A stretch of 59,693 nucleotides of DNA from Ligilactobacillus pabuli (GTDB lineage Bacteria > Bacillota > Bacilli > Lactobacillales > Lactobacillaceae), in contig NZ_BQXH01000015.1 in assembly GCF_022836475.1 (NCBI RefSeq), positions 1 through 59,693 on the forward strand, in the 5' to 3' direction. Below, one piece after another: positions 1 to 6,113 of the stretch (positions within the stretch are counted from its first letter, which is position 1; each line of letters begins with the position of its first letter). Position numbers and translations under genes: made by a program. The notes beneath the pieces are model-generated. The model was not told where the DNA came from. It saw nothing but the letters and a program-made list of their open reading frames with translations, and made no database searches.

Positions 1-1
1 T

Positions 2-76
2 AATAATGAACGAATTTCTTTGAAAACAAAAGGCCTATCTCCGGTAGAATACCGAAAACAGGTCTTAACTAGTTAA
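2..76 (+). CDS. IS3-family transposase OrfB, C-terminal end only
   Basis: This is the last 24 codons of an IS3-family (IS150 group) transposase; the rest lies left of the window. The reading begins NNERISLKTKGLSPVEYR and stops at 74–76, which is the usual tail of these integrases (YNxxRI..K..GLSPxxYR). The catalytic DDE residues are outside the window. The IS right-end repeat follows at once, so the element ends at about position 113. No start codon is visible. Confidence 0.8.
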   Translation, partial: NNERISLKTKGLSPVEYRKQVLTS

Positions 77-88
77 AACTTATTTAAA

Positions 89-113
89 TGTCTAACTTTT
101 TTGTTGCACTTCA
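89..113 (+). repeat. IS3-family right terminal inverted repeat
   Basis: A 25-base sequence starting TGTCTAACTTTTTT and ending GCACTTCA matches from memory the common IS3/IS150-type right end (TGTCTAACTTTTTGGGG...CACTTCA). It lies 12 bases after the transposase stop. It marks the junction between the IS and the decayed phage genes. No target-site duplication can be judged because the left end is not in the window. Confidence 0.65.
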
Positions 114-177
114 GTGCTTAGGGCTTTTTTATTTTGTGTAAAAATATCTTTGACCTTGAAATTGACCCCGTTATTTA

Positions 178-997
178 ATTGTCAGCTCATATGTGCTCCG
201 ATACAAGGAAATGTGGTTAATATTGTTCCAGAAAGTGATCCACGATTTGGTCCGGAATTCAATACGATTTGCAACCATGGATATGGTGAACCAGTAGAGT
301 GTTTTGGTATCAACTGCCAGCACATGCCATATCCTTACATCAAGGGAATTTCGCATAATTTCCAGAAACAGTATGATCCAGATGAAGCAGTTAAGCATGC
401 CAACATTCAAGTTAAACAGTGCTACTACGAGCGCAATGTGCGAGCATTAAAAAAGAAGTTGGGTGTTTGCGACCGTCTTGGTGATGAAGAGCGTTAATTG
501 CAGATTAAAGGCTCGATTCGTTCATATCAGGCTAAATTACGGCAGATTGTTAAAGAAAATGACTTTTTAGCGTGGGACTATTCGCGTGAGAGGGTTTATA
601 CTAAGGCTGGTAAGAAAGCGGTACTAAAGCCAAAAATACGTAGTCAAAGTCATGTTGAAGCAATGCTTAAATATGGTGATTGATCTACTAAAATTAACCC
701 AGAAAAGCAGGTAGACCATATGGAGTCTATGAGAAAGCTGGGCAAAAGTTATTTTTATGACAATGTTAATCCACAAGATGTGGTTGATAAGTATGCTGAT
801 ATGGTTGAATTAATCAAAACTTTTATACTAACAAAGAAAGAATAAAAGCTGATAGAGTAATTGGTGGTGATGTTTCTAAAGATGGAAGCGAAATACTCAC
901 ACAATGGGCGAAAAAGCATTATTCTAAAAAAAGAACTCATATTGTGTCAATTTCAAAAAGGACTGATAAAAATGGAAAGAAAGATAAAGGATTATAG
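178..997 (+). pseudogene. Broken phage minor capsid protein with C-terminal Ntox50-like toxin domain (copy 1)
   Basis: The first part reads QLICAPIQGNVV...GINCQHMPYPYIKGIS, the cysteine/histidine pattern of Phage_min_cap2 (MuF-type) head proteins. A basic helical stretch follows (SYQAKLRQIVKENDFLAWDY), then a C-terminal domain with STKINPEKQ, GKSYFYD, VVDKYA, RVIG and HYSKKRTHIV. I recognise that order as polymorphic toxin type 50 (Ntox50, a predicted RNase). The frame is broken three times: TAA at 495–497, TGA at 681–683 where copy 2 has TGG, and a frameshift at about 800–825. The N-terminus is missing next to the IS. The last frame ends at 997, overlapping the following ORF. Phage head proteins with C-terminal toxins are a described class; assigning this one to Ntox50 is by eye. 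Confidence 0.65.
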
Positions 998-1205
998 TAA
1001 GTACAATGGAAAGCGGATTAAAGTTATTGCCGTTAATAATCAAGTGTTTCATGGCTTTGTGAGTGGAGTAGATACGCCTGAAGATTCTGAAGATAATCAA
1101 TTTTGGTTGGACCTTGAAGAAGTTGATAACCCAATGTTTGGTCCAGACGATATAATGACAATTGCAGAGTCAGAAATCAAAGAAATTACAATAATTGACA
1201 AGTAG
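972..1205 (+). CDS. Family A small protein, putative immunity protein (copy 1)
   Basis: This intact 77-residue acidic protein starts at an ATG nine bases after AAAGG, inside the end of the toxin frame. That overlap is typical of toxin–immunity pairs. It reads as short beta strands (KRIKVIAVN, VFHGFVSGV, QFWLDLEEV, EIKEITIID) with an acidic loop (DTPEDSEDN), which suggests a small Sm/SH3-like barrel. I do not recognise a named family. Calling it an immunity protein rests on its position behind a toxin domain, its size and its acidity. A paralogue lies at 2128–2364. The longer in-frame start at 861 lies inside the toxin remnant and is unlikely. Confidence 0.6.
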   Translation: MERKIKDYSKYNGKRIKVIAVNNQVFHGFVSGVDTPEDSEDNQFWLDLEEVDNPMFGPDDIMTIAESEIKEITIIDK

Positions 1206-1265
1206 TCTTGGTTACAACAATTAAAGTTTTTTTCTACGAAAATTTCCCTTTAATGCAAAAGTTCT

Positions 1266-1370
1266 AAAAAATATGGTATCTCAAGAAATGAAATTGAAGA
1301 AACTAATAAACAATTAAATGACTATTTGAAACAGTTAGCAAAATGGGAGGAAGCAAATGGTAAGAGATAA
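1266..1370 (+). pseudogene. Remnant of ORF C (C-terminal end)
   Basis: An open frame without a start reads KKYGISRNEIEETNKQLN and ends QLAKWEEANGKR at a stop overlapping ORF B1. It matches the end of the fuller copy at about 2419–2621. The 5' part is missing; the sequence jumps from the post-terminator stretch at about 1240 straight into this tail. The family is not recognised. Confidence 0.5.
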
Positions 1371-1569
1371 AATCATAGACCAATTTAAGATTGATAAATA
1401 CACAGTATTTTGTCTTGAAAATGATTCTCATGTTTTGAAACTTAGTTATAAAAAATGTAGGATTAAAGATGTAGAGTATACTCCAGTTTCGGTAATGGAT
1501 GCCCCAAATGCGATTGCTATTGTTGGAGATGTTAATAATTTAATTGGTCAGTTTGTTGAATATGTTTAA
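1357..1569 (+). CDS. Family B small protein, unknown function (copy 1)
   Basis: This intact 70-residue ORF has a good ribosome site (GGGAGG, six bases before the ATG). It contains FKIDKYTVFCLEN, RIKDVEYTPVSVMDAPNAIAI and a C-terminal LIGQFVEYV. The predicted fold is mostly beta. Its paralogue at 2625–2831 keeps the same blocks. It overlaps the end of ORF C, implying translational coupling in the ancestral operon, and is followed by its own terminator. No known family is recognised; it could be a second immunity protein or a phage moron product. Confidence 0.5.
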   Translation: MVRDKIIDQFKIDKYTVFCLENDSHVLKLSYKKCRIKDVEYTPVSVMDAPNAIAIVGDVNNLIGQFVEYV

Positions 1570-1584
1570 ATAGTTGTAGCTAAC

Positions 1585-1614
1585 AGCATTGATCATAACG
1601 GTTGATGCTTTTTT
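1585..1614 (+). terminator. Rho-independent terminator after ORF B1
   Basis: AGCATTGATC and GGTTGATGCT form a 10-bp stem (with G·U pairs) around a five-base loop, followed by six T. The same design recurs at 2363–2392 and 2847–2877, and in decayed form at 1204–1236. The group II intron fragment begins two bases after the T run. Confidence 0.8.
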
Positions 1615-1615
1615 A

Positions 1616-1720
1616 GTGTGCCCGACATAGGCAGTAACTAGGCAGTGTAAGTCCGTTGTGAGCCATAGTGATTGGTATCACGAGTCGAACACAAGGGTGT
1701 CTATCGAGAGGTAGAATCTG
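1616..1720 (+). mobile_element. 5' fragment of a group II intron
   Basis: The sequence starts GTGTGCCCGACATAGG and later reads ACACAAGGGTGTCTATCG then GTAGAATCTG. This is the conserved 5' boundary and domain I pattern of bacterial group II introns (compare GTGTGCCCGGCATGGG and CGCAAGGGTGTCC, from memory). About 105 bases remain; no later domains or maturase are present. It begins just after a terminator stem-loop, the preferred target of group IIC introns, and its 3' side runs straight into the second toxin copy. Confidence 0.65.
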
Positions 1721-2144
1721 TTACGGCAAATTGTTTAAGAAAACGACTTTTTAGCCCGAGACTATTCGCATGAGAGGATTTATAATAAAGTTAGTAGGAA
1801 AATGGCACCAAAGTTAAAAACAGATAGCCAAAAACATGTTAAGACCATGTTTGAAAATGGTGATTGGTCTACTAAAATTAACCCAGAAAAAAGCTATTTT
1901 TATGACAATTTTGATGTTCAAAAATTAGTTGATGATTATGTTGGAACTGGTTATTTAGAAAAAACATGTACTAAAAGTACACCAATAAAGAAGTTATTAA
2001 AATTGCTGAAAATATTGGAGTTGTTGTTTCAAATAAAAATGGGAAAATAACAGAGAAATAAATTATGCTAAGATTCATTATTCGGCTAAAAGAACGCATG
2101 TAGTTCCGCATTACAACAGGAGTGAAAATGATGAGGAAAAGTAA
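1721..2144 (+). pseudogene. Broken Ntox50-like toxin domain (copy 2)
   Basis: This covers the helical linker and the toxin domain of the same capsid/toxin protein, without its N-terminus. Readable blocks are STKINPEK, SYFYDNFDVQKLVDDYVGTGYLEKT, then in a second frame NKEVIKIAENIGVVVSNKNGK, and in a third AKIHYSAKRTHVVPHYN. The HYS...THVVP end is the strongest Ntox50 feature. Lesions are frameshifts at about 1740, 1965–1985 and 2070, none shared with copy 1. The ATG at 1802 opens a frame but is not a natural start. The toxin frame ends at 2144, overlapping ORF A2. Confidence 0.65.
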
Positions 2145-2364
2145 TTTGGATTATATCAAGTATGTTGGTAAATGGGCTGAAATTGTGGATATTGATGATC
2201 AAGTTTTTCGTGGATATATTTTTGGTGCTGAGTCTGAGGAAGATTCAGAAGATGGGCAAGTATGGCTTGATATGAAAAAAATTGATAGTTTAGTTTTTAA
2301 TTATGGTGATATATTAACAATTGCAGAATCAGAAATCAAAAAAATTACAATAATTGACAAGTAG
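2128..2364 (+). CDS. Family A small protein, putative immunity protein (copy 2)
   Basis: This intact 78-residue paralogue of the protein at 972–1205 shares VDIDDQVFRGYIFGAE, an acidic SEEDSED loop and the TIAESEIKKITIIDK tail. GGAG at 2119–2122 supports the ATG at 2128, or the next one at 2131 by comparison with copy 1; an in-frame GTG at 2122 overlaps the ribosome site. It sits over the end of a broken Ntox50-like domain, the usual immunity position. A self-contained terminator begins at its stop codon. Confidence 0.6.
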   Translation: MMRKSNLDYIKYVGKWAEIVDIDDQVFRGYIFGAESEEDSEDGQVWLDMKKIDSLVFNYGDILTIAESEIKKITIIDK

Positions 2365-2392
2365 CTTTGATTACAATAATTGATGCTTTTTT
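2363..2392 (+). terminator. Terminator after ORF A2
   Basis: AGCTTTGATT and AATTGATGCT pair with one mismatch around ACAAT, followed by six T. The stem starts inside the stop codon of ORF A2. It is a variant of the hairpins at 1585 and 2847. Confidence 0.6.
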
Positions 2393-2418
2393 ACTACGCA
2401 AATTCGACCGTTTTGTAA

Positions 2419-2621
2419 GAAAGTTATCATTTCCATCAATATATAAATCACGAATATGCCGATAAAGATGTTCAAATAGCAGTTACTTTGAAGGAAATAG
2501 ATGTAAAACGGTATTTATTAAAAAATTCAAAAAATATGGTATTCCAAGAAATGAAGTTGAAGAAACTAAAGAAGATTTAGATAGCTATTTGAAGCAATTA
2601 GCAGAATGGAAGGAGATAACC
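2419..2621 (+). pseudogene. Frameshifted ORF C
   Basis: Three frames give one protein: KKVIISINI, then INHEYADKDVQIAVTLKEID, then VFIKKFKKYGIPRNEVEETK and SYLKQLAEWKE. The last frame now runs without a stop into ORF B2. I do not recognise the family; the pattern (NHEYADKDV..A.TLKEIDV) resembles small accessory proteins of phage operons. A decayed copy of its tail is at 1266–1370. Confidence 0.45.
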
Positions 2622-2624
2622 CCA

Positions 2625-2831
2625 ATGGATAAAGTAGTAGATCAATTTAATATTGGCAAATATACAATATTATATCTTAAAAAGAATGCTAGTTTAGTTC
2701 GAACTAGGTATACAAAATATAAGATTAGGGGTGTGGAATATGATCCAGTGCCAGTAACTGACGTGCAGGATGCTATTGCCATTAATAGAAATGATGAAGA
2801 TTTAATTGGGGAGTTTGTTGAATATGTTTAA
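2625..2831 (+). CDS. Family B small protein, unknown function (copy 2)
   Basis: This is a 68-residue paralogue of the ORF at 1357–1569. AAGGAG at 2610–2615 is nine bases before the ATG, which fixes the start. The open frame continues upstream to 2589 only because the end of ORF C has fallen into the same frame. Shared blocks are VDQFNIGKYTI, YKIRGVEYDPVPVTDVQDAIAI and LIGEFVEYV. Function is unknown; immunity or another phage accessory role is possible. Confidence 0.5.
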   Translation: MDKVVDQFNIGKYTILYLKKNASLVRTRYTKYKIRGVEYDPVPVTDVQDAIAINRNDEDLIGEFVEYV

Positions 2832-2846
2832 ATAAGTTACATAAGT

Positions 2847-2877
2847 AGCATTGATCACAACAATTGATGCTTTTTTT
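2847..2877 (+). terminator. Terminator after ORF B2
   Basis: AGCATTGATC and AATTGATGCT form a 10-bp stem with loop ACAAC, followed by seven T. This is the best preserved of the four related terminators in this region. Confidence 0.85.
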
Positions 2878-2977
2878 GTACACAAAATTTGACCTGGATA
2901 AGTCATTAAACTGTCTATTTTTCTTGCAAAAAATTCTGGGTTGTCACCCAGTGAATAAATGGATGGAAGTTTTTGCG

Positions 2978-3336
2978 ATGAAAAAAGAATTTTTAACTGA
3001 GTTGGGCATTGAAGAAATGGTGTCCAAACAAATCATGGTGGAACATGCTAAGGCTAAAACCCTAAGGCGGTTAAAGCGCTGCTTGATTTGGATAAGGTGG
3101 AACTCAAAGAGGGCTCGCTGACTAATTTCAAAGATCAGTTAGAAGCGGTTCAAAAGAGTGATGCTTATTTGTTTGATATCAATGAGGCTGCGAAACGAGC
3201 TGGTGGAATTCAAAATACACCTAAAGGTAATCCTGGAGCAATGAAGTTTCCAAAAAGAAATCCAGGTACGCAAGCACTTGAAATTAAAGAATTGAAGGCC
3301 ATAGACAGGTCAGCAATTAAGTATTTAAAAAGTTAG
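2978..3336 (+). pseudogene. Broken phage scaffold protein (GP20 type)
   Basis: The start MKKEFLTELGIEEMVSKQIM follows a GGATGGAAG ribosome site and matches the N-terminus of Phage_GP20 minor structural/scaffold proteins. At about 3058 the frame shifts and a large internal part is missing. The second frame continues KAVKALLDLDKVELKEGS, FKDQLEAVQKSDAYLFD and ends at 3336. In tailed phages this gene lies between the minor capsid and major capsid genes, which fits its place here. About 125 residues remain, shorter than the intact family. Confidence 0.65.
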
Positions 3337-3718
3337 CGTGTGTTAGTTAGCTATTTTAGTCCTTTTATGAAAATTTATGAAACATCGACTCCAATTTGTG
3401 GTATACTAACCCACAGTTTGAGAATTAAGTAATTTACTCAATTTGGATTTGATTTGAAGACATTTCGCGTGATCGGGCGCAGTCTTGGAGCTGTAACGGT
3501 ATTATAGAGGCGGGATAGTACAAACGAAAAATAGAATTAGTCTCTTTGTGTAATAGAATTTGGAACGATTTAAATTTAATTTTTTCATTAGAGGGCGTCA
3601 TGTTAACAGCATGGCGCTCTTGTCAATTAATCAAAAATAACGATGCTGATAGTTCACGAACTGAACTGAAAACATGGTAGAATGGAAACACACTTAGAAG
3701 AAAGTAGGCAAGTTAAAC
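3337..3718. other. 382-base region without a recognisable gene
   Basis: A TATACT -10-like box lies at about 3411. From 3450 an open stretch reads LKTFRVIGRSLGAVTVL but has no start, ribosome site or known match. A perfect 12-bp stem (with G·U pairs) lies at 3591–3621 but lacks a T run on either strand. An extended -10 box (TGGTAGAAT) ending at 3683 probably serves the gene at 3719. This stretch separates the phage remnant from ordinary chromosome. Confidence 0.4.
3591..3621. other. Strong hairpin without U-tract
   Basis: GAGGGCGTCATG and CATGGCGCTCTT pair over 12 positions (some G·U) around a seven-base loop. No T run follows in either direction, so it is a poor classical terminator. It could be a decayed terminator, or part of a transcript starting near the TATACT box at 3411. 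Confidence 0.45.
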
Positions 3719-4195
3719 ATGGAAATTAGGGGAATTCAACCGGCAGACCATGAAATGATAGATCAGCTGCTGGAAGAATTGGATACCACCAAGAAGCACA
3801 TAGGAAAACGTGCGGCTAAGCTGAGACAAGAACTGAATTATCAACCAATGTTAGAAATTGTGGCAGAAGAAGATGGGCAGTTGTGTGGAACTGCAAGTTT
3901 ACATGAAATTACGTTAAATGAGATCGTCTGTGTCGCGATGGGACCGATTGCTGAGAAACATGGTCGACTAGAACCATTGCTAGCTGAGTTAAAGCAACGA
4001 GCTTTAAGCTCTGGTTTTCGCTTTATCGTGTGGCAGCCGGTGGGGGAGATCGACCCGCAAGATTACGGTTTTGAACCAGCAGCTAGCCATGAATTATATT
4101 TGTTGGGACAAGAAAAAGGGCAAAGAAAAGTTTATGTTTTACAATTGATCGAGGATAGCTTAGCCGGGTTATCTGGCCAAATTAAGTTTAATTAA
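3719..4195 (+). CDS. GNAT-like N-acetyltransferase
   Basis: This 158-residue protein has a GNAT look: N-terminal EIRGIQPADHEMIDQLLEE, strands around LEIVAEEDGQLCGTASLHE, and the later FRFIVWQPVGEIDPQDYGFE, where the GNAT C-terminal half ends in YxxxGF-like sequence. The usual RxxGxG/A acetyl-CoA loop is not clear (only GPIAEKHGRLEPLL at that place), so enzymatic activity is uncertain. It is a single gene with its own extended -10 promoter and AAGAAAG ribosome site, followed by a bidirectional terminator shared with the convergent permease. Substrate unknown. Confidence 0.5.
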   Translation: MEIRGIQPADHEMIDQLLEELDTTKKHIGKRAAKLRQELNYQPMLEIVAEEDGQLCGTASLHEITLNEIVCVAMGPIAEKHGRLEPLLAELKQRALSSGFRFIVWQPVGEIDPQDYGFEPAASHELYLLGQEKGQRKVYVLQLIEDSLAGLSGQIKFN

Positions 4196-4248
4196 AAAAA
4201 TCCAGCTGACTGTTATTCGTTTGAATAGCAAGTCAGCTGGATTTTTTA
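4196..4248. terminator. Bidirectional terminator
   Basis: ATCCAGCTGACT pairs perfectly with AGTCAGCTGGAT, flanked by A runs on the left and T runs on the right. It serves the convergent genes at 3719 and 4257. Confidence 0.9.
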
Positions 4249-4256
4249 ATAATTTT

Positions 4257-5864
4257 TTAAGCTTCTTGAGGTTTCTTGCGACCGATATACCACATAAAGA
4301 GTGGAAAAATAATCGCGATTGCAACGATATAGATGAAGCGAGCCGCTAAGTCGGTTCCGCCCAACCAAACCATTGCGACAACACCGATTAAGGTGGTTGC
4401 AATCATGATCGACCATTGTTTACGATCAAAGGCGATGCCGTATTCAATTTCACGTTTTCTGATCAGTGGTAAAATCGTTCCTAGACCAATTAAGATAATG
4501 ATCGCAACGAAGTTAATGATCAGTTCGTACCACCATGTGCCGCTGTATGTTGCTACGTCTTGTGGAGCGATTCCGAACAGAGTAGCAGTTGCTGTGACAA
4601 CTAATAGAAGCAAACCAACAGAATAAGCAAGTTTGTCATTTTTAATGAAGACATATTCTGAAGGATACTTCGCAGTGTTTTTACGGATCCGCATAAATGC
4701 GTAGAAGATCCAGCAAGTTACACCTGGTGAAATGATCCCGTTCAAGTTCAGTAACCAGTTGAAGATATCATTCATTTCTGGTAAGAACACACCCAGTAAC
4801 ATAATGAAACCTGATAAGGTACAGGTTAGAATATAACCGTTGACAGGTAAACCAGAATCATTAGTCTTACGTAAGAAAGCTGGCATATATTTTTTACCAG
4901 TATCAGAAATCAACATCCGTGTCATTGCGTCTAATAGGACCGCAAGAAGGGCACACATGTAAATCACTGACGTCCAAGCGTAGATATACATAAATAAGTT
5001 ACCGACACCATATTGTTGACCTAAGTATTGGAAGGCGTAGTAGTCACCATTCATCTTTAAGTCATTTGGCAAATGATTGGCATCAAAGAAGATCCCTAAT
5101 GAAAATGAACCAAAAATTGTCAAAAAGGTTGTCATAAATGCCAAGGTGATCATGGCTTTAGGGAAATCAGTTTTTGGCTTTTTCATTTGTGTGATAAATG
5201 GCGCCACAAGTTCTGCACCGTTAACCGCATAAATTAACAAGCCGATCGTTGTCAAATATTTTAAATCAAACTTAGGGAGTATCGTATGAATGTTCATTGG
5301 TTGTGTTGCCATGTGGCCGCCAGTTCTTAATAAACCAACAATTGACATGAAAACGAACAGAACTGTCATACCGAACATCGCAAAGCCACCAATAGTGGAT
5401 AAGATTTCCATCGAGTTTGCTAAATGACGTTGAACAAAAATAAAGACGATAAAGACAATGAAGGTTAACAAGGTAAAGATGACGTTTGGCATCTTATCTT
5501 GAAATTCGCTGCTTCCAGTGAAAGCCCAACCGAAACCGACAATAACTGACTGAGCAGAATCGACCACGTAAGGAATTGAAGCGGCCCAATAAGTCCAAGC
5601 CGTAAAGTAGCCCAGAAATTCTCCGTTTGTCCCTCGAATCCAGGAACTTAAGCCGCCGCCTTCACTATTAAAGACGGATCCTAACTGTCCGACCATCAAT
5701 GCATAAGGAATAACGTACAAGAACATCATAATGATCCATGATGTAATAACGCCCATTCCTTGGTTTTTAAAGTTGTACATGATATCTTCGAAACCAATCA
5801 CGGTTACGAAAGCCATCATCGCCACAACTGGCCAACTAAGGTACTTTTTATTACTCTCTCCCAT
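4257..5864 (-). CDS. APC-superfamily amino acid permease
   Basis: This integral membrane protein of 535 residues has about 12 hydrophobic segments. The first segment (SWPVVAMMAFVTVIGFEDIMY) and the loop EGGGLSSWIRG are typical of APC-family amino acid transporters, a group that includes glutamate/GABA and other exchangers of lactic acid bacteria. The substrate cannot be read from the sequence. AAGGAG lies eight bases before the ATG at 5864; the in-frame GTG nine bases upstream overlaps that site and is not used. It is monocistronic, divergent from the phosphotransferase gene and convergent with 3719–4195. No decarboxylase lies beside it, so an acid-resistance role is not supported by context. 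Confidence 0.8.
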   Translation of the reverse strand: MGESNKKYLSWPVVAMMAFVTVIGFEDIMYNFKNQGMGVITSWIIMMFLYVIPYALMVGQLGSVFNSEGGGLSSWIRGTNGEFLGYFTAWTYWAASIPYVVDSAQSVIVGFGWAFTGSSEFQDKMPNVIFTLLTFIVFIVFIFVQRHLANSMEILSTIGGFAMFGMTVLFVFMSIVGLLRTGGHMATQPMNIHTILPKFDLKYLTTIGLLIYAVNGAELVAPFITQMKKPKTDFPKAMITLAFMTTFLTIFGSFSLGIFFDANHLPNDLKMNGDYYAFQYLGQQYGVGNLFMYIYAWTSVIYMCALLAVLLDAMTRMLISDTGKKYMPAFLRKTNDSGLPVNGYILTCTLSGFIMLLGVFLPEMNDIFNWLLNLNGIISPGVTCWIFYAFMRIRKNTAKYPSEYVFIKNDKLAYSVGLLLLVVTATATLFGIAPQDVATYSGTWWYELIINFVAIIILIGLGTILPLIRKREIEYGIAFDRKQWSIMIATTLIGVVAMVWLGGTDLAARFIYIVAIAIIFPLFMWYIGRKKPQEA

Positions 5865-6051
5865 TAAATTCACTCCTTACAGTAAATAATTGAGTATTAA
5901 GAACGGATAAAAATGCGCAACAACTGCGTCTATCAATAATTTTCAGAAAATATAACAGATACTCTTAATAATCTACACTTAAATTGAGTTTGATGCAATG
6001 AAAATTTATGAAAAAGTTAAAAAAGTGTTTGTCATGTCGGAGGATAAATTC

Positions 6052-6080
6052 TTGCAGCAAATTTTCTTTTAACGTAAAAT
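6052..6080 (+). promoter_or_regulatory. Sigma-A-type promoter
   Basis: TTGCAG, a 17-base spacer and TAAAAT lie 34 bases upstream of the phosphotransferase start at 6114. Confidence 0.6.
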
Positions 6081-6113
6081 TAAGTTATTAAATTAATGTA
6101 TGGAGGCCTGCAA

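Larger units (their letters stand above)
537..1615 (+). repeat. Toxin–A–B unit, copy 1 of a tandem duplication
   Basis: This unit runs from the helical part of the capsid/toxin gene to the terminator after ORF B1. It is diverged but colinear with 1721–2877. Matching blocks are the toxin tail, ORF A (TIAESEIKxITIIDK at both C-termini), a remnant of ORF C (YGI.RNE.EET) and ORF B (LIGxFVEYV at both C-termini). Copy 1 has lost most of ORF C. The divergence shows an old duplication or two separate acquisitions, not a recent copy. Confidence 0.75.
1721..2877 (+). repeat. Toxin–A–B unit, copy 2 of a tandem duplication
   Basis: This is the second unit, colinear with 537–1615. It begins exactly at the end of the intron fragment with TTACGGCAAATTG (copy 1: TTACGGCAGATTG at 537) and ends with the terminator after ORF B2. 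It retains more of ORF C than copy 1. Confidence 0.75.

Noticed and set aside
114-177. Start of the 127-residue frame as a real N-terminus
   Set aside because: The first 20 or so residues are hydrophobic translation of sequence just outside the IS repeat; family similarity begins at about 178, so the gene is truncated rather than freshly started.
171-410. Minus-strand open frame over the minor capsid remnant
   Set aside because: The plus strand carries a recognisable phage protein; the minus frame has no family features or ribosome site.
861-971. Longer start for ORF A1
   Set aside because: This part is an out-of-frame reading of the Ntox50-like tail; the ATG at 972 has the ribosome site and aligns with ORF A2.
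1802-2050. 82-residue ORF as an independent gene
   Set aside because: It is one open segment of the broken toxin copy; its last 25 residues (from about 1970) are frameshifted nonsense.
2864-3121. 85-residue ORF starting before the scaffold gene
   Set aside because: The frame begins in the terminator; the scaffold protein starts at 2978, and its end after about 3060 is a frameshift product.
1-3340. A complete novel defence or toxin system at the left end
   Set aside because: The toxins, ORF C and scaffold are all disrupted; only small ORFs are intact, so this is a remnant, not a working system.
4333-4626. Open frame on the plus strand inside the permease gene
   Set aside because: It is a shadow of the minus-strand permease; it has no ribosome site and its composition is not protein-like.
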